Shown here: piece by piece, positions 14,330 through 23,511 of the stretch
How positions within the stretch are numbered: the first letter of the stretch is position 1
Layout: each line of letters starts with the position of its first letter
Assembly: GCF_017592555.1 (NCBI RefSeq)
Contig: NZ_JAGFNS010000011.1
Span: 219,430-283,429, forward strand
Length of the DNA stretch: 64,000 nucleotides
From: Actinoplanes flavus
Lineage (GTDB): Bacteria; Actinomycetota; Actinomycetes; Mycobacteriales; Micromonosporaceae
Direction of reading: 5' to 3'
Program-made: the position numbers and the translations under genes
Notes under the pieces: model-generated
Seen by the model: the letters and a program-made list of their open reading frames with translations, nothing else
Databases searched by the model: none
Told to the model about the DNA's origin: nothing

Positions 14330-14419
14330 GACCGCCTCCTTGCGACACGACCCGTCTAGCCCGAGCGCCATCAGCCTAGCCCGAACGATCGACCGGCTTC
14401 ACCCCCGTGACGGCGGATT

Positions 14420-15994
14420 TCAGGCGGCCGAGGCGTACCCCCGGGAGGCGGCCGAGACGACGCGATCACGCCCGGCGTGCTTGGCAGAATACAGATGACC
14501 GTCCGCAGTGGACAGCAGGGTCGGCTGGGTGGGCGCCGGGACGTCGGTGGCGGCGGCGACACCGATGCTGACGGTGACCGGAAGGCCGTGTGTGAGGTCG
14601 CGCCAGTCGTGCTCCCGGATCGCCCGGCGGATGCCGTCGAGCAGGGCGAACGCCGGGGCCGGGAGGGTGGCGGGGAGCACGACGAGGAATTCCTCGCCAC
14701 CGATGCGTGCGGTGAAACCCTCCGGGCAGGCGGCCGCCACCCCGTCCGCGATCAGGGCGGCCACCTTGGTCAGCACCTGGTCGCCGACGCTGTGCGAGAG
14801 CCGGTCGTTGACCTGTTTGAAATGGTCGAGGTCGACCAGCGCGATGGTGAGTGCGGGGTCCGACTCGATCAGAGCGGGCAGCACCTCGTCGACGTGGCGG
14901 CGGTTGTGCAGCCCGGTGAGCGGGTCGCGGCGGGCCTGCTCGCGGAACCGTTCGGCCTCCTGCCGGGCCTCGATCGTCTCGAACATCGCCTGCCGGGTAC
15001 GGGTGCGCGCTTCCCGCTGGAGGGAGTGCAGATTCTGGTACGCCGTGAAGAACGTCTTGTGCACCGCGAACGCCTCGGCGAACTCGCCCCGGGCGGCGTG
15101 CAGCTCGGCCTGCTCCTGGTGCACCCGGACGAGGACTTCGACGAGGTCGCGGTCGGTGCAGAGCTTGCGGCTCTCGTCGAGGCTCGCTTGGGCTCGGTGG
15201 TACGCCCGCAGGCCGCGCTGTGCCTGGGCGAGGGTCAGCAGGTACTCCGGGAGGGCGTCGGCGTCCTCGTGCCGGCCCTCGGCGTGCCGTTCGATGCACA
15301 GCCGCATGGTGGCCTCGGCTTCGGCGAACCGCCCGTTGCCGATCTGGATGGCGCCGATCGTGTCGAGGAACGCCGGTTCGAGGGGGGTGCCGCGTTCGTC
15401 GGCCAGCCGCTGGAGGCGGGCCGCGACCTCTTCGGCGCGCTGCTGGTGGCCGGTGTCGTACTCCGCGTAGGCGTGGTTGTTGAGCAGGCAGAGCAGGGCC
15501 GGTGACCCGCTGAGGACGGCGAGCTCCTCGGCCTGTGCGTAGCGGATCCGGGCGGCGTCCATCGAGCCGGCCGCCCACAGCGCGTCGGCGAGTTTGGTGC
15601 GGTGCCAGATGTGCATGTGGGTGGTGGACTCGTCGTCGAGCAGCTCGACCGAGAGCAGCGCGTGCTCCAGGGCCTGTTCGAAGTCGCCGAGGTGCTGGTG
15701 GATGGAGGCCCAGATCAGGTGGGTGCGGGCGAGCAGGACCCGGGCGTCGTTGCCGACTGCCCACTCGTGGACCTGCCAGATCTGTTCGGCGGCCGCGGCG
15801 ACGTCGCCCGAGCGCATCCGCATGTTGGCCTGGCAGAGCCGGGCCCGGGCGATCAGGAGTGGATCGCCGAGAACCCGGGCGGCCTCCTCGATGGAGACCG
15901 CCCGGGTCAATTCGGCCTGTGCGTCCCAGGAACGCTCGTCCTCGATGGTGAGCAGGGCGGCCGAGAGCACCTCGGCGTCGACCGACTGCACCAT
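14420..15994 (-). CDS. Diguanylate cyclase with TPR-like N-terminal domain
   Basis: A soluble 524-residue protein. Residues 1-330 are helical repeats resembling TPR units (for example LGDFEQALEHALLSVELL, HQQRAEEVAARLQRLADE, GRFAEAEATMRL, RGEFAEAFAVHKTFF). A short coiled linker leads to a GGDEF domain (about 355-515): DPLTGLHNRRHVDEVLP, VDLDHFKQVND, active-site RIGGEEF (GGEEF, a functional variant), SIGVA. No RxxD inhibitory site is evident before the motif. It should make cyclic di-GMP, with the repeat domain as sensor or docking platform. GAGGAGG lies before ATG 15994. Confidence 0.93.
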   Translation of the reverse strand: MVQSVDAEVLSAALLTIEDERSWDAQAELTRAVSIEEAARVLGDPLLIARARLCQANMRMRSGDVAAAAEQIWQVHEWAVGNDARVLLARTHLIWASIHQHLGDFEQALEHALLSVELLDDESTTHMHIWHRTKLADALWAAGSMDAARIRYAQAEELAVLSGSPALLCLLNNHAYAEYDTGHQQRAEEVAARLQRLADERGTPLEPAFLDTIGAIQIGNGRFAEAEATMRLCIERHAEGRHEDADALPEYLLTLAQAQRGLRAYHRAQASLDESRKLCTDRDLVEVLVRVHQEQAELHAARGEFAEAFAVHKTFFTAYQNLHSLQREARTRTRQAMFETIEARQEAERFREQARRDPLTGLHNRRHVDEVLPALIESDPALTIALVDLDHFKQVNDRLSHSVGDQVLTKVAALIADGVAAACPEGFTARIGGEEFLVVLPATLPAPAFALLDGIRRAIREHDWRDLTHGLPVTVSIGVAAATDVPAPTQPTLLSTADGHLYSAKHAGRDRVVSAASRGYASAA

Positions 15995-16111
15995 CCGGAG
16001 CCTCCTCTGTTCTGCCGACGTGAACCATCGGCCGGGGAACGTTACTACTGAGGAAACCCGAGATTAGCGCTGTGTGAGCGGATCATTCCAAGGAGTGCGG
16101 AGTGATCTGCC

Positions 16112-17680
16112 CTACTTCGTGGCGGCGGGGACCTTCGCCGGGGTGCCGACATCGACCGTCGAGCGCAGCTTGGCCGGTTTCATGGCGACCGCGGCCACCA
16201 CGCCGATCACCGCGACGCCCATGGAGATCAGGAAGATGTGCCCGGTGGCGTCCCCGTACGCGGACCGGACCACGTGCTGGATCGACTCCGGCAGGCTGCT
16301 CAGGTTGAGCGAGCTGGTGCCCGAGCCGCCGCCCGCCGGTACGCCCATCGCGGTGAGCTGCTCGTTGATCGAGTCGGTGACCCGCCGGGCGAGGACCGCG
16401 CCGAGCACCGAGACGCCGATCGTGCCGCCCAGTGACCGGAAGAACGCGACGGTCGAGCTGGCCGCGCCGATGTCCTTGAGCGAGACGGTGTTCTGTACGG
16501 CCAGGACCAGGTTCTGCATGGACATGCCGACGCCGACGCCGACCAGGGCCATGGCCGAGCCGATGTACCACAGCGGGGTGTCGTGGTCGAGCACGGAGAG
16601 CCCGGCGAACCCGATGACCAGGATGATCGTGCCGGCCACCACGTACGGCTTGATCTTGCCGCTCTTGGTCATGGCCTTGCCGGCGATGGTCGAGGAGACC
16701 AGGATGCCGAACATCATCGGGATCATCAGCAGGCCGGCCTCGGTCGGGCTGTAGCCGCGGCCGATCTGGAAGTACTGGCCGAGGAAGACGGCGCCGCCGA
16801 ACATCGCCATGCCGACCGCGAGGCTGCCGAGGATGGCCAGGGCCGTGGTGCGCTGGCGGACGATCGGCAGTGGCACCACCGGCTCGGCGACGCGCGACTC
16901 GACCCAGGTGGCGATGCCGAGCAGGGCCAGGCCGCCGCCGACCATGGCGAAGGTCTGCCAGGAGAGCCAGGCGAACGAGTCGTCGACGAAGGACACCCAG
17001 ATCAGGATGATGCTGACGCCGGCGGCGATCAGGCCGGCGCCGGCGTAGTCGACCTTCACGTTCTCCCGCCGGATGACCGGCAGATGCAGGGTCTTCTGGA
17101 GGACCAGCAGGGCGATCACGGCGAACGGCGCGCCGATGAAGAAGCACCAGCGCCAGCCGAGCGCGTCGGTGTCCACGATCAGGCCACCGAGCAGCGGGCC
17201 GGCGACGGTGGAGAGGGCCATCACGCCGCCCAGGTAGCCGTTGTAGCGGCCGCGCTCCCGCGGCGGGATCATCGTGGCGATGGCGACCTGGACCAGGGCC
17301 TGCACGCCGCCCATGCCGAGGCCCTGGAAGGCCCGGGCGGCGATCAGCTGTTCCGTGGTCTGGGTGAAGCCGGCCGCCACCGAGCCGATCACGAACAACA
17401 CGATGGAGAGCTGGACCAGCAGCTTCTTGCTGTAGAGGTCGGAGAGCTTGCCCCAGATCGGGGTGGATGCCGTGGCGGTCAGCAGGGTGGCGGTGACCAC
17501 CCAGGTGTACTGGGTCTGGCTGCCGTTCAGGTCGCCGATGATCTTCGGTAGGGCGGTGGAGACGATGGTGGAACTGGCCATCGCGACGAAGAGCACGAGC
17601 AGGAGGCCGGACAGGGCTTCCATGATCTCGCGGTGCGTCATCGGGCTCTGCTCCACCCGGTCGAGAGTGGGTGCGCTCAA
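16112..17680 (-). CDS. DHA2-family (EmrB/QacA-type) multidrug MFS exporter
   Basis: A 522-residue, 14-helix proton-linked exporter. Family marks: motif A in loop 2-3 (WGKLSDLYSKK), ARAFQGLGMGGVQALVQVAIATMIPPRERGRYNG, and motif C GVMALSTVAGPLLGG. The start is TTG at 17680, with GGAGG 8 bases upstream. It is divergent from a TetR gene starting at 17814, the usual layout for a TetR-repressed drug pump. Substrate unknown. Confidence 0.95.
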   Translation of the reverse strand: MSAPTLDRVEQSPMTHREIMEALSGLLLVLFVAMASSTIVSTALPKIIGDLNGSQTQYTWVVTATLLTATASTPIWGKLSDLYSKKLLVQLSIVLFVIGSVAAGFTQTTEQLIAARAFQGLGMGGVQALVQVAIATMIPPRERGRYNGYLGGVMALSTVAGPLLGGLIVDTDALGWRWCFFIGAPFAVIALLVLQKTLHLPVIRRENVKVDYAGAGLIAAGVSIILIWVSFVDDSFAWLSWQTFAMVGGGLALLGIATWVESRVAEPVVPLPIVRQRTTALAILGSLAVGMAMFGGAVFLGQYFQIGRGYSPTEAGLLMIPMMFGILVSSTIAGKAMTKSGKIKPYVVAGTIILVIGFAGLSVLDHDTPLWYIGSAMALVGVGVGMSMQNLVLAVQNTVSLKDIGAASSTVAFFRSLGGTIGVSVLGAVLARRVTDSINEQLTAMGVPAGGGSGTSSLNLSSLPESIQHVVRSAYGDATGHIFLISMGVAVIGVVAAVAMKPAKLRSTVDVGTPAKVPAATK

Positions 17681-17813
17681 AAGACGGCCTCCAGAATCAA
17701 GTCAAGCAAGCGGCCTCCCCGGAATGCTTGTTGCATACAACTGTCGGCCGAAGATTGCCTAGTGTGCAAGTTTGCTCGTTGGGAACTGAATCACACGCCG
17801 GTACGCTCAGGCC
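17681..17813. promoter_or_regulatory. Divergent promoter region of the exporter and its TetR
   Basis: This 133-base gap is less GC-rich than its surroundings. It contains short symmetric elements, GTTG-N4-CAAC near 17732 and GCAA-GT-TTGC at 17766-17775, that could be parts of TetR operators. No long palindrome is present, so the operator cannot be fixed by eye. Confidence 0.4.
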
Positions 17814-18413
17814 ATGAGTGAGGCGGGTCTTCGGGAGCGGAAGAAGGAGGCCACCCGGCAGGCCCTGTACGAGGCGGCCCTGCGGCTGGCGCTGGAGCAC
17901 GGGCCGGAGCGGATCACGGTCGAGGCGATCGCCGACGAGGCGGGTGTCTCCCGGCGGACCTTCTCCAACTACTTCGCCAACAAGGAGGAGGCGCTCTTCT
18001 ACGGCGATCTGCGGCGGATGCGGAACCTGGCCGGGCTGGTCCGGGCCCGTCCGGCCGGCGAGCCGCCGTGGGCCGCGCTGACCGCCGCCGCCGGCGAGTT
18101 CTACGGCGACCGGGGCGATCCCGATCCCGAGTGGATCTCCCGGAGCCGTCTGGTCCGCAGGCACCCGTCGCTGGCGGCCGCCCAGGTGCGGACCTTCGCC
18201 GAGCTGGAGCGCGAGCTGGCCGCCGAGGTCGCGGTCCGGATCAAGGACCCGGACCCCTCAGGGGTACGGGCGACGCTGCTCGCCGCCACCTTCCTGGCCG
18301 CCCTGCGCATCTCCATGAACGTGTGGCTGGAGGACCCCGCGGCGACGTCGTTCTGGGCGCTGGCCCGGGAGGCGCTGGCCGACGCGGGCCGGGGATTCGC
18401 CGCTCAGCGGTAG
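17814..18413 (+). CDS. TetR-family regulator, probable repressor of the exporter
   Basis: A 199-residue regulator with the TetR helix-turn-helix at about 10-56 (RERKKEATRQALYEAALRLALE... ITVEAIADEAGVSRRTFSNYFANKEEAL). The C-terminal ligand domain (70-199) has no recognisable specificity. It is divergent from the DHA2 pump, which it probably represses until a drug binds. Confidence 0.93.
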   Translation: MSEAGLRERKKEATRQALYEAALRLALEHGPERITVEAIADEAGVSRRTFSNYFANKEEALFYGDLRRMRNLAGLVRARPAGEPPWAALTAAAGEFYGDRGDPDPEWISRSRLVRRHPSLAAAQVRTFAELERELAAEVAVRIKDPDPSGVRATLLAATFLAALRISMNVWLEDPAATSFWALAREALADAGRGFAAQR

Positions 18414-18445
18414 ACGGCGCTCCGTTCGTACCGTCGAAGGGGTCC

Positions 18446-19009
18446 TCAGGCCGAACGCGTGCCGAGGCCGCCGATGACGAGGGTGAGTTGCCGCCGCCAG
18501 GCGTGCGGATCGGCCGAGTGCTGTGCCACCCCGGCGTTCGCCATCATCAGCAGGCCCAGGTCGTCCCGGGTGAAATCGGACCGCAGCCGGCCCGCCCGCT
18601 GGGCCCGGAGCAGCACGTCGACGGCCCGCCGCTGGGCCGCGATCCGCAACCCGGCCAGCCGCTCGTCGTCGTCGAAGGCCGTGGTGACCAGCAACTCGGC
18701 GAGCCCCCGGTCGGTGGCCTGCAACTCGCAGACCCGGGTCAGGTAGCCGACGAACGCCGCCCACGGGTCCGGATGCTCGAGCGCCTGCTCGGCCAGGTGG
18801 ACCGCGGCGGTCATGTGGCTGGCGAAGACCTCGGCGATCAGGTGGCGGCGGCTCGGGAACCGCCGGTAGAGGGTGGCGTTGCCGACGCCGGCCCGCCGGG
18901 CGATCTCGTCGAGCGACGCGTCTAGGCCCTGCTCGGCGAAGACCTCGCGCGCCGCGGCGAGCAGGGCTGCACGGTTACGGCGGGCGTCCGCACGCAGCCG
19001 GGTGGCCAT
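18446..19009 (-). CDS. TetR-family regulator
   Basis: A 187-residue TetR protein; the helix-turn-helix reads RADARRNRAALLAAAREVFAEQGLDASLDEIARRAGVGNATLYRRFPSRRHL. ATG 19009 was chosen over the longer 19042 because it begins just before the conserved helix and leaves a normal promoter gap. It ends 32 bases from the other TetR gene and is divergent, at 58 bases, from the hydrolase at 19068, its likely target. Confidence 0.92.
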   Translation of the reverse strand: MATRLRADARRNRAALLAAAREVFAEQGLDASLDEIARRAGVGNATLYRRFPSRRHLIAEVFASHMTAAVHLAEQALEHPDPWAAFVGYLTRVCELQATDRGLAELLVTTAFDDDERLAGLRIAAQRRAVDVLLRAQRAGRLRSDFTRDDLGLLMMANAGVAQHSADPHAWRRQLTLVIGGLGTRSA

Positions 19010-19067
19010 GGGCCACAGGATACGACGTACGGCGTGAATCACGGAGATCCGATGTTACGGTGCCGCT

Positions 19068-19823
19068 ATGTCACCCAGTGAGATCGATGTCCCGGCTGCT
19101 GACGGCGTCGCCGAGGCGTATTTCGTGACGCCGGACGGCACCGGGCCGTACCCAGCGGTGCTGATGTTCATGGATGCCTTCGGTCTGCGGCCGCGGCTGC
19201 TGGAGATGGCGCGGCGGATCGCCGGCCGGGGGTACGCGGTCCTCGTCCCCAACCTCTTCTACCGCGACGCGAGCGGGCCCCTGGTCACCCCGGACGAACT
19301 GACCGACGGCGCGAAGCGGGGCGCCGCGTTCGGCCGCCTGATGCCGATGATCCGTGCCCTCACCCCGGAGCGGATCACCGCCGACGCCACCGCCTACCTG
19401 GACTTCCTCGCTCGCCAGGAGAGAGTGGCGGACGGGCCGGCCGGGCTGGTCGGCTACTGCATGGGCGGGCGCAACGCGGTGCTCGTGGCGGCGGCGCTTC
19501 CGGACCGGATCGCGGCGCTGGGCAGCTTCCACGCCGGCGGGGTGGTGACCGACGGGCCGGACAGCCCGCACACGGGTGTCGCCGCGATCACCGCCGAGGT
19601 CTACTTCGCACACGCCGACAACGACGGTTCGATGACGCCCGAGCAGATCAAGACGCTGGAGGGCGCGCTCGACGCGGCGGGCGTCACCTACACCTCGGAG
19701 CTGTACGAGGGCGCGCCGCACGGCTTCACCATGTCGGACACCTCGATGCACCACCCGGAGGGCGAACGGCGGCATTGGGAGGCGCTCTTCGCCCTGCTGG
19801 ACCGCGCCCTGCCGGTCAGGTGA
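19068..19823 (+). CDS. Dienelactone hydrolase-family protein
   Basis: A 251-residue alpha/beta hydrolase of the DLH family. The nucleophile is C131 in GYCMGG (Cys instead of Ser, diagnostic), with the Asp in HADND (184 or 186) and H218 in APHGFTM. The N-terminal part carries PAVLMFMDAFGL and the oxyanion region. True substrate unknown; many family members are not in chloroaromatic pathways. The divergent TetR gene probably regulates it. Its 3' end overlaps the VOC gene by 8 bases. Confidence 0.92.
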   Translation: MSPSEIDVPAADGVAEAYFVTPDGTGPYPAVLMFMDAFGLRPRLLEMARRIAGRGYAVLVPNLFYRDASGPLVTPDELTDGAKRGAAFGRLMPMIRALTPERITADATAYLDFLARQERVADGPAGLVGYCMGGRNAVLVAAALPDRIAALGSFHAGGVVTDGPDSPHTGVAAITAEVYFAHADNDGSMTPEQIKTLEGALDAAGVTYTSELYEGAPHGFTMSDTSMHHPEGERRHWEALFALLDRALPVR

Positions 19824-20238
19824 CGCAGAACTCGTTGGCCTCCGGGTCGGCCATCGTCAGCCACGAGTGCGGGCCCTGCCGGCCGGCCCAGAGGAAGGTG
19901 GCACCGCGCTCGACCAGCCGGTCGCGGACCGCGTCCCGCTGCTCGGCGCCGACGAAGACGTCCAGGTGCACCCGGTTCTTCACGGTCTTGGCGGCGGCGT
20001 CGAACTGGAAGAGGACCCGCTGATCGGTCTTCGGGTGGCGGATCGCGGCGCCGGTCCGCCAGACCAGCCTCCCGCGGTGGTGGGTGGTCTCCTCGTCGGT
20101 GGCGAAGCCCTTGGCGACCATCTCCTTGATGAACGCCTCGTCCTGGGGCTCCACGTTCCAGCCGAGGGTCTCGGCCCACCAATCGGCGAGCGTGTGGGGT
20201 TCGGTGCAGTCCACGACGATCTGGAAGTCGTATGCCAT
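19816..20238 (-). CDS. VOC-superfamily (glyoxalase-like) protein
   Basis: A 140-residue protein with the Glyoxalase_6-type pattern: FQIVVDCTEPHTLADWWAETLGW, RVHLDVFV, and the end DPEANEFCV. These proteins bind a metal and act as hydrolases, isomerases or resistance proteins; the role here is unknown. ATG 20238 was preferred to one 6 codons upstream because the first beta strand begins at residue 3. Confidence 0.88.
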   Translation of the reverse strand: MAYDFQIVVDCTEPHTLADWWAETLGWNVEPQDEAFIKEMVAKGFATDEETTHHRGRLVWRTGAAIRHPKTDQRVLFQFDAAAKTVKNRVHLDVFVGAEQRDAVRDRLVERGATFLWAGRQGPHSWLTMADPEANEFCVT

Positions 20239-20276
20239 GGACCGCACGCTACCCACGGTTCAGGACAGAAAACGGC

Positions 20277-20627
20277 CTAATTGGCGTACAGGCCGGGGAA
20301 GAAACGATCGATCGCGGTCACGTCGTACACGTGCCGGACCTCGTTGATGCTCTGGTCCGCGACGCCGAGGAACTCGACCAGGCGGGCGGTGCCGAACGGC
20401 GCCGCGAGGTCGTAGATCAGCGCCGACCCGTCCACCGCGTCGGTCCGGCCCACCAGCGAGACGCCGTCCGCGAAGGCGGCGATCCGGTGCAGGACCTGGA
20501 GCATCTCCTCGTCGTCGACCGGGGCGTCGAGATTCCACTCCGCCTCGACGTCGGGGGCGAGCAGCTTCCTCGCCCCGGGCACGTCGCCACTGGTCCACGA
20601 ACGGACCCAGACATCCACTACGTCCAT
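20277..20627 (-). CDS. SnoaL-like (NTF2-fold) protein
   Basis: A 116-residue protein with the NTF2/SnoaL pattern: VDVWVRSWTSGDVPGARKLLAPDVEAEWNLDAPVDDEEMLQVLHRIA. The cone-shaped fold hosts cyclases, isomerases and dehydratases as well as non-enzymes. No catalytic residues can be assigned. It starts 5 bases after the end of the epimerase-like gene, so the two probably share a transcript. Confidence 0.8.
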   Translation of the reverse strand: MDVVDVWVRSWTSGDVPGARKLLAPDVEAEWNLDAPVDDEEMLQVLHRIAAFADGVSLVGRTDAVDGSALIYDLAAPFGTARLVEFLGVADQSINEVRHVYDVTAIDRFFPGLYAN

Positions 20628-20632
20628 CGTGT

Positions 20633-21301
20633 TCAGCCGTTCAGGATCGCGTCGGCGGTGTGCGGGGTGACGGGCAGGGCCTCGGGGGCGGGTGCGAGAC
20701 CCAGCAGGGCGGCGGTGGCCTGCGCGGTGCGCCCGGCGGCGAGACCGTCACCGTACGGGCGCCCGCCGGCCGTCAGGGTGTCGCCGGTGACCAGCACGTC
20801 GCCGGCGGGGATCCCCTCGTCCAGCAGGTTCATGGCGGCCAGCGGGGTCGCCGTCAGGTGCAGGGCGGCGACCTGGGCAAGCAGGCGGTGGTCGCTCTCC
20901 CCCGGGAACGGCGACTCCAGGTCACCCGAGCGCAGGCCGGCCCCCAGGTGGACGACCGGGACACGGCGCCAGAACGCGGCCAGCGCGCCGGCCAGGCTGG
21001 TGACGGTGTCGCCCTGCACGATCACGGCGGCCGGGGTGCGTACCGACCACAGCTCGTCCAGTTCGCGGATCATCGCGGTGAGCTGCTCGGCCCGGCCGTC
21101 GGTGGACGGTTCGGCCGGGAGCGTGATGTCCGGCTCGAGACCGAACTCGGCGAGCGCGCCGGTGACCGTCGTGGCGTGTGGGCCGCCGGTCAGCAGGACC
21201 GGCTCGAGCAGGCCGGCCTCGCGCATGGCGAGAGCGACCGGGGCGAGCCGGACGGCCTCCGACCGGGTGCCGCCGACCAGGTGGGCTTCACGACGAGACA
21301 T
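20633..21301 (-). CDS. UDP-GlcNAc 2-epimerase-like protein, half length
   Basis: A 222-residue protein matching only the N-terminal half of the WecB family: GTRSEAVRLAPVALAM, VQGDTVTSLAGALAAFWRRVPVVHLGAGLRSGDLESPFPGESDHRLLAQVAALHLTAT... and VTGDT. Family members are usually 360-390 residues with a second Rossmann domain that completes the active site; it is absent here, and the protein ends shortly after the interdomain position. It may be a decaying gene or a stand-alone sugar-nucleotide-binding domain. GTRPEA is changed to GTRSEA. ATG 21301 is the start. Confidence 0.75.
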   Translation of the reverse strand: MSRREAHLVGGTRSEAVRLAPVALAMREAGLLEPVLLTGGPHATTVTGALAEFGLEPDITLPAEPSTDGRAEQLTAMIRELDELWSVRTPAAVIVQGDTVTSLAGALAAFWRRVPVVHLGAGLRSGDLESPFPGESDHRLLAQVAALHLTATPLAAMNLLDEGIPAGDVLVTGDTLTAGGRPYGDGLAAGRTAQATAALLGLAPAPEALPVTPHTADAILNG

Positions 21302-21478
21302 GCGGAGCCTTTTCTCGAGGGGGTCCCGGACTCCTCCGCGATGATCACCATGGAGCCGCGTTCTCGGAGGCAATAGGACGTTATGTCGCTACGCAGCGTG
21401 ACTCAAGGGTGGTGAGCGGAACGGAGGAGAAGACCGGCCAAACAGTCGAACTCAGACATCTCAGACCGCACTGATCAG

Positions 21479-21498
21479 CGGAAACGGGGTGTTTTCCG
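21479..21498 (-). terminator. Weak terminator hairpin at the end of the conservon
   Basis: CGGAAA and TTTCCG pair around an 8-base loop, 50 bases beyond the last conservon gene. The rest of the gap 21302-21550 shows nothing further. Confidence 0.35.
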
Positions 21499-21550
21499 GC
21501 GGATGGGCAGAGTGATCAAGCGACTTCGGAGAGTAGTGGCAATGCCGCGT

Positions 21551-22324
21551 TCAGTCGAGGAGGCTCGGGTTGTCGCGCAGCATGGCCGCCAGGCGCCGGG
21601 CCGCCAGCTCGGTCTCCTCGGGACGCTCCACCTGCAGCGGGATCGGCTCGGGCAGCGGCTCCGGGAAACCCGGCTGTGGCTCGGCGTGCGGGGCGGAGAA
21701 GGCCGTGGGGTGCGGCGGCTCCGGGTAGGCGTGTGCGGCCGGCGCCGCGTACGCGTGCGGGGTCGCCTGGGATGGCACATGCGGAGGTGGCGTCGGGGCG
21801 AAGGGATGCGGCGTGGTGTTGCCCAGGTCGGCGTAGCCGGCCGGATCCTGGCCGAAGATCTGCTCGTGGCGGCTGGTGACGAAGGGCTGCTCGGCCGTGG
21901 TCGGCTCGTCGTAGGCGGCCGGCTCCTGGTAGGCGGGTTCCGGGTACTCGAAGTCGGTGGGGCCGAAGCGGTCCTGGTCGTCGCGGCTGGCCCGGGGAAC
22001 GGGCGGCGGCTGCTCGGCCGGCTCCTCGACCTCGATCTCGAAATCGGCGTGCCGCGGTGCGGACTCGGTGGCCCGGGCCGCGACCCGATTGTCGGCGTTC
22101 ACCTGGACCGTGCCGTCGGCGAACGAGAATTGGAGCAGCATCGGGTCGCCCGCGCCCTCGACGCCGACCGTGACGCCGAGCTGAGGGTTCCGGGCCACCA
22201 CGGCCGCGATCGCCTCGACCAGCTCGGTCACCGCCGGCGGAGTGCCGGTCTCGCCGGCGGCGCGGCGCCTCAGCTCGTCCCGCCGGGCGAGCTTGTCGAG
22301 CGCGTCGTCCAGTCCGCCTCGCAC
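21551..22324 (-). CDS. Proline-rich protein at the end of the conservon
   Basis: A 257-residue protein. The N-terminal 95 residues look folded (DDALDKLARRDELRRRAAGETGTPPAVTELVEAIAAVVARNPQLGVTVGVEGAG... LQFSFADGTVQVN), the middle is disordered Pro/Glu/Ala/Tyr-rich, and a short helix ends it (ETELAARRLAAMLRDNPSLLD). It follows the GTPase gene by 121 bases on the same strand. Its role is unknown; the Pro-rich tail resembles that of the conservon kinase. GTG 22324 has GAGGA upstream. Confidence 0.75.
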   Translation of the reverse strand: MRGGLDDALDKLARRDELRRRAAGETGTPPAVTELVEAIAAVVARNPQLGVTVGVEGAGDPMLLQFSFADGTVQVNADNRVAARATESAPRHADFEIEVEEPAEQPPPVPRASRDDQDRFGPTDFEYPEPAYQEPAAYDEPTTAEQPFVTSRHEQIFGQDPAGYADLGNTTPHPFAPTPPPHVPSQATPHAYAAPAAHAYPEPPHPTAFSAPHAEPQPGFPEPLPEPIPLQVERPEETELAARRLAAMLRDNPSLLD

Positions 22325-22445
22325 GTCACCGTCCTCTTTCGCTGCGCGGTCGCCCGGTTTCCACTCTGCTCCTTGCCGGGCCGGTTTGGGAACCGTCCCG
22401 CTCGGGGATCGATGCGGAATCCGTGACCGGGCGACCGGTCACACC

Positions 22446-23072
22446 CTACGACTTCATCCGGATCGCCTTGTCGAGTGCCTGGTCCAGCACGACGAGAAGG
22501 GCATCCCGCACGGATGCGCGGAACCGTGCGTCGAAGGATATGACCGGCACGTCCTCGCGAACCGCGAGGGCCCACCGAACCTCGTCGATGCTGTAGGACA
22601 TCTGCCCGTTGAAGGTGTTGATGCCGACAACGAACGGGAGGCCCTGGCGCTCGAAGTAGTCGACTGCCGGATAACAGTCGTCTATTCGGTTGGTATCTAC
22701 CACAACCAGTGCGCCAAGGGCACCCCGGACCAGGTCGTCCCACATGAAGGCGAAACGGGTCTGCCCCGGCGTACCGAAGATGTAGAGCTTGAGCGTCTGG
22801 TCGATGGTGAGGACGCCGAAGTCCATCGCGACCGTGGTGCCGGTCTTCATGGTCGCCTGGCCGGGGTCGTCGATGCCGACGGACTCCGACGTCATCTCGG
22901 CCTCGGTGGTGAGCGGCGAGATCTCGGAGATGGCGCCGACGGTGGTCGTCTTGCCGACCCCGAAGCCGCCGGCCACGATGATCTTGACCGGAACCGGCGC
23001 CTTCTTGGGCGCCGGCGCGCCGGGTATGCGCGCGGTACCGACGACGCGGTTAGCTGATGGATCGAAGTCCAC
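22446..23072 (-). CDS. Conservon small GTPase (CvnD-type)
   Basis: A 208-residue P-loop GTPase of the MglA/CvnD-like family. The Walker A motif GGFGVGKTT is at 35-43, DxxG-like FGTPGQTRFAF near 100-110, and the specificity region is VVVDTNRIDD. CvnD proteins are the Ras-like outputs of actinobacterial conservons, activated together with the roadblock and DUF742 proteins. GTG 23072 overlaps the end of the DUF742 gene by 23 bases. Confidence 0.93.
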   Translation of the reverse strand: MDFDPSANRVVGTARIPGAPAPKKAPVPVKIIVAGGFGVGKTTTVGAISEISPLTTEAEMTSESVGIDDPGQATMKTGTTVAMDFGVLTIDQTLKLYIFGTPGQTRFAFMWDDLVRGALGALVVVDTNRIDDCYPAVDYFERQGLPFVVGINTFNGQMSYSIDEVRWALAVREDVPVISFDARFRASVRDALLVVLDQALDKAIRMKS

Positions 23073-23511
23073 GGATCACTCGCATGATGGTCTCGGGGTC
23101 GGGTGTGTCGTTGTCCAGCACGTGGACGTCGAGCTGGCCGGTGGCACGCAGGTCGCCGACCAGGATTCGGGTCACGCCCAGGTGCAGGTGGAGTCGAGCG
23201 GAGATCTCGGCCACCGAGATCGGGCTCTCCTCGCAGAGAGCCACGATCGCCCTGGTTTCCGGAGAGAGCCGGGACGCCGGCGCACCCGGCACCAGCGTCA
23301 CCTGGGTCTCCATACCGATGTCGGGATCGCCTCCATCGGTCCGCCCGGACGTGATGACGAACGGGCGCAGCGTATTGGTCGACGCCTCGACCGGCGGGTG
23401 CTCCCCGGTGGGGGTGTAGCCGCCGGTCGAGTGCTGGGAACCGGATTGCAGGAAGGGCCGGACTCCGGGTCGCGCCGGAGGTACCGGGTCGTCGGAATCC
23501 GGGGGGATCAC
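23050..23511 (-). CDS. DUF742 protein (CvnC-type)
   Basis: A 153-residue protein. The N-terminal 40 residues are Pro/Ser-rich and disordered; the DUF742 winged-helix-like domain follows: LRPFVITSGRT, VTLVPGAPASRLSPETRAIVALCEESPISVAEISARLHLHLGVTRILVGDL. It ends with the conserved PDPETIMRVIRGLRSI. The GTG start overlaps the roadblock stop (GTGA), and its own end overlaps the GTPase gene, so the cassette is coupled. Confidence 0.93.
   Translation of the reverse strand: MIPPDSDDPVPPARPGVRPFLQSGSQHSTGGYTPTGEHPPVEASTNTLRPFVITSGRTDGGDPDIGMETQVTLVPGAPASRLSPETRAIVALCEESPISVAEISARLHLHLGVTRILVGDLRATGQLDVHVLDNDTPDPETIMRVIRGLRSIS

Noticed and set aside
9200..14400. Prophage or integrated conjugative element
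   Set aside because: No integrase, recombinase, structural or transfer gene is present; only repeats and small genes.
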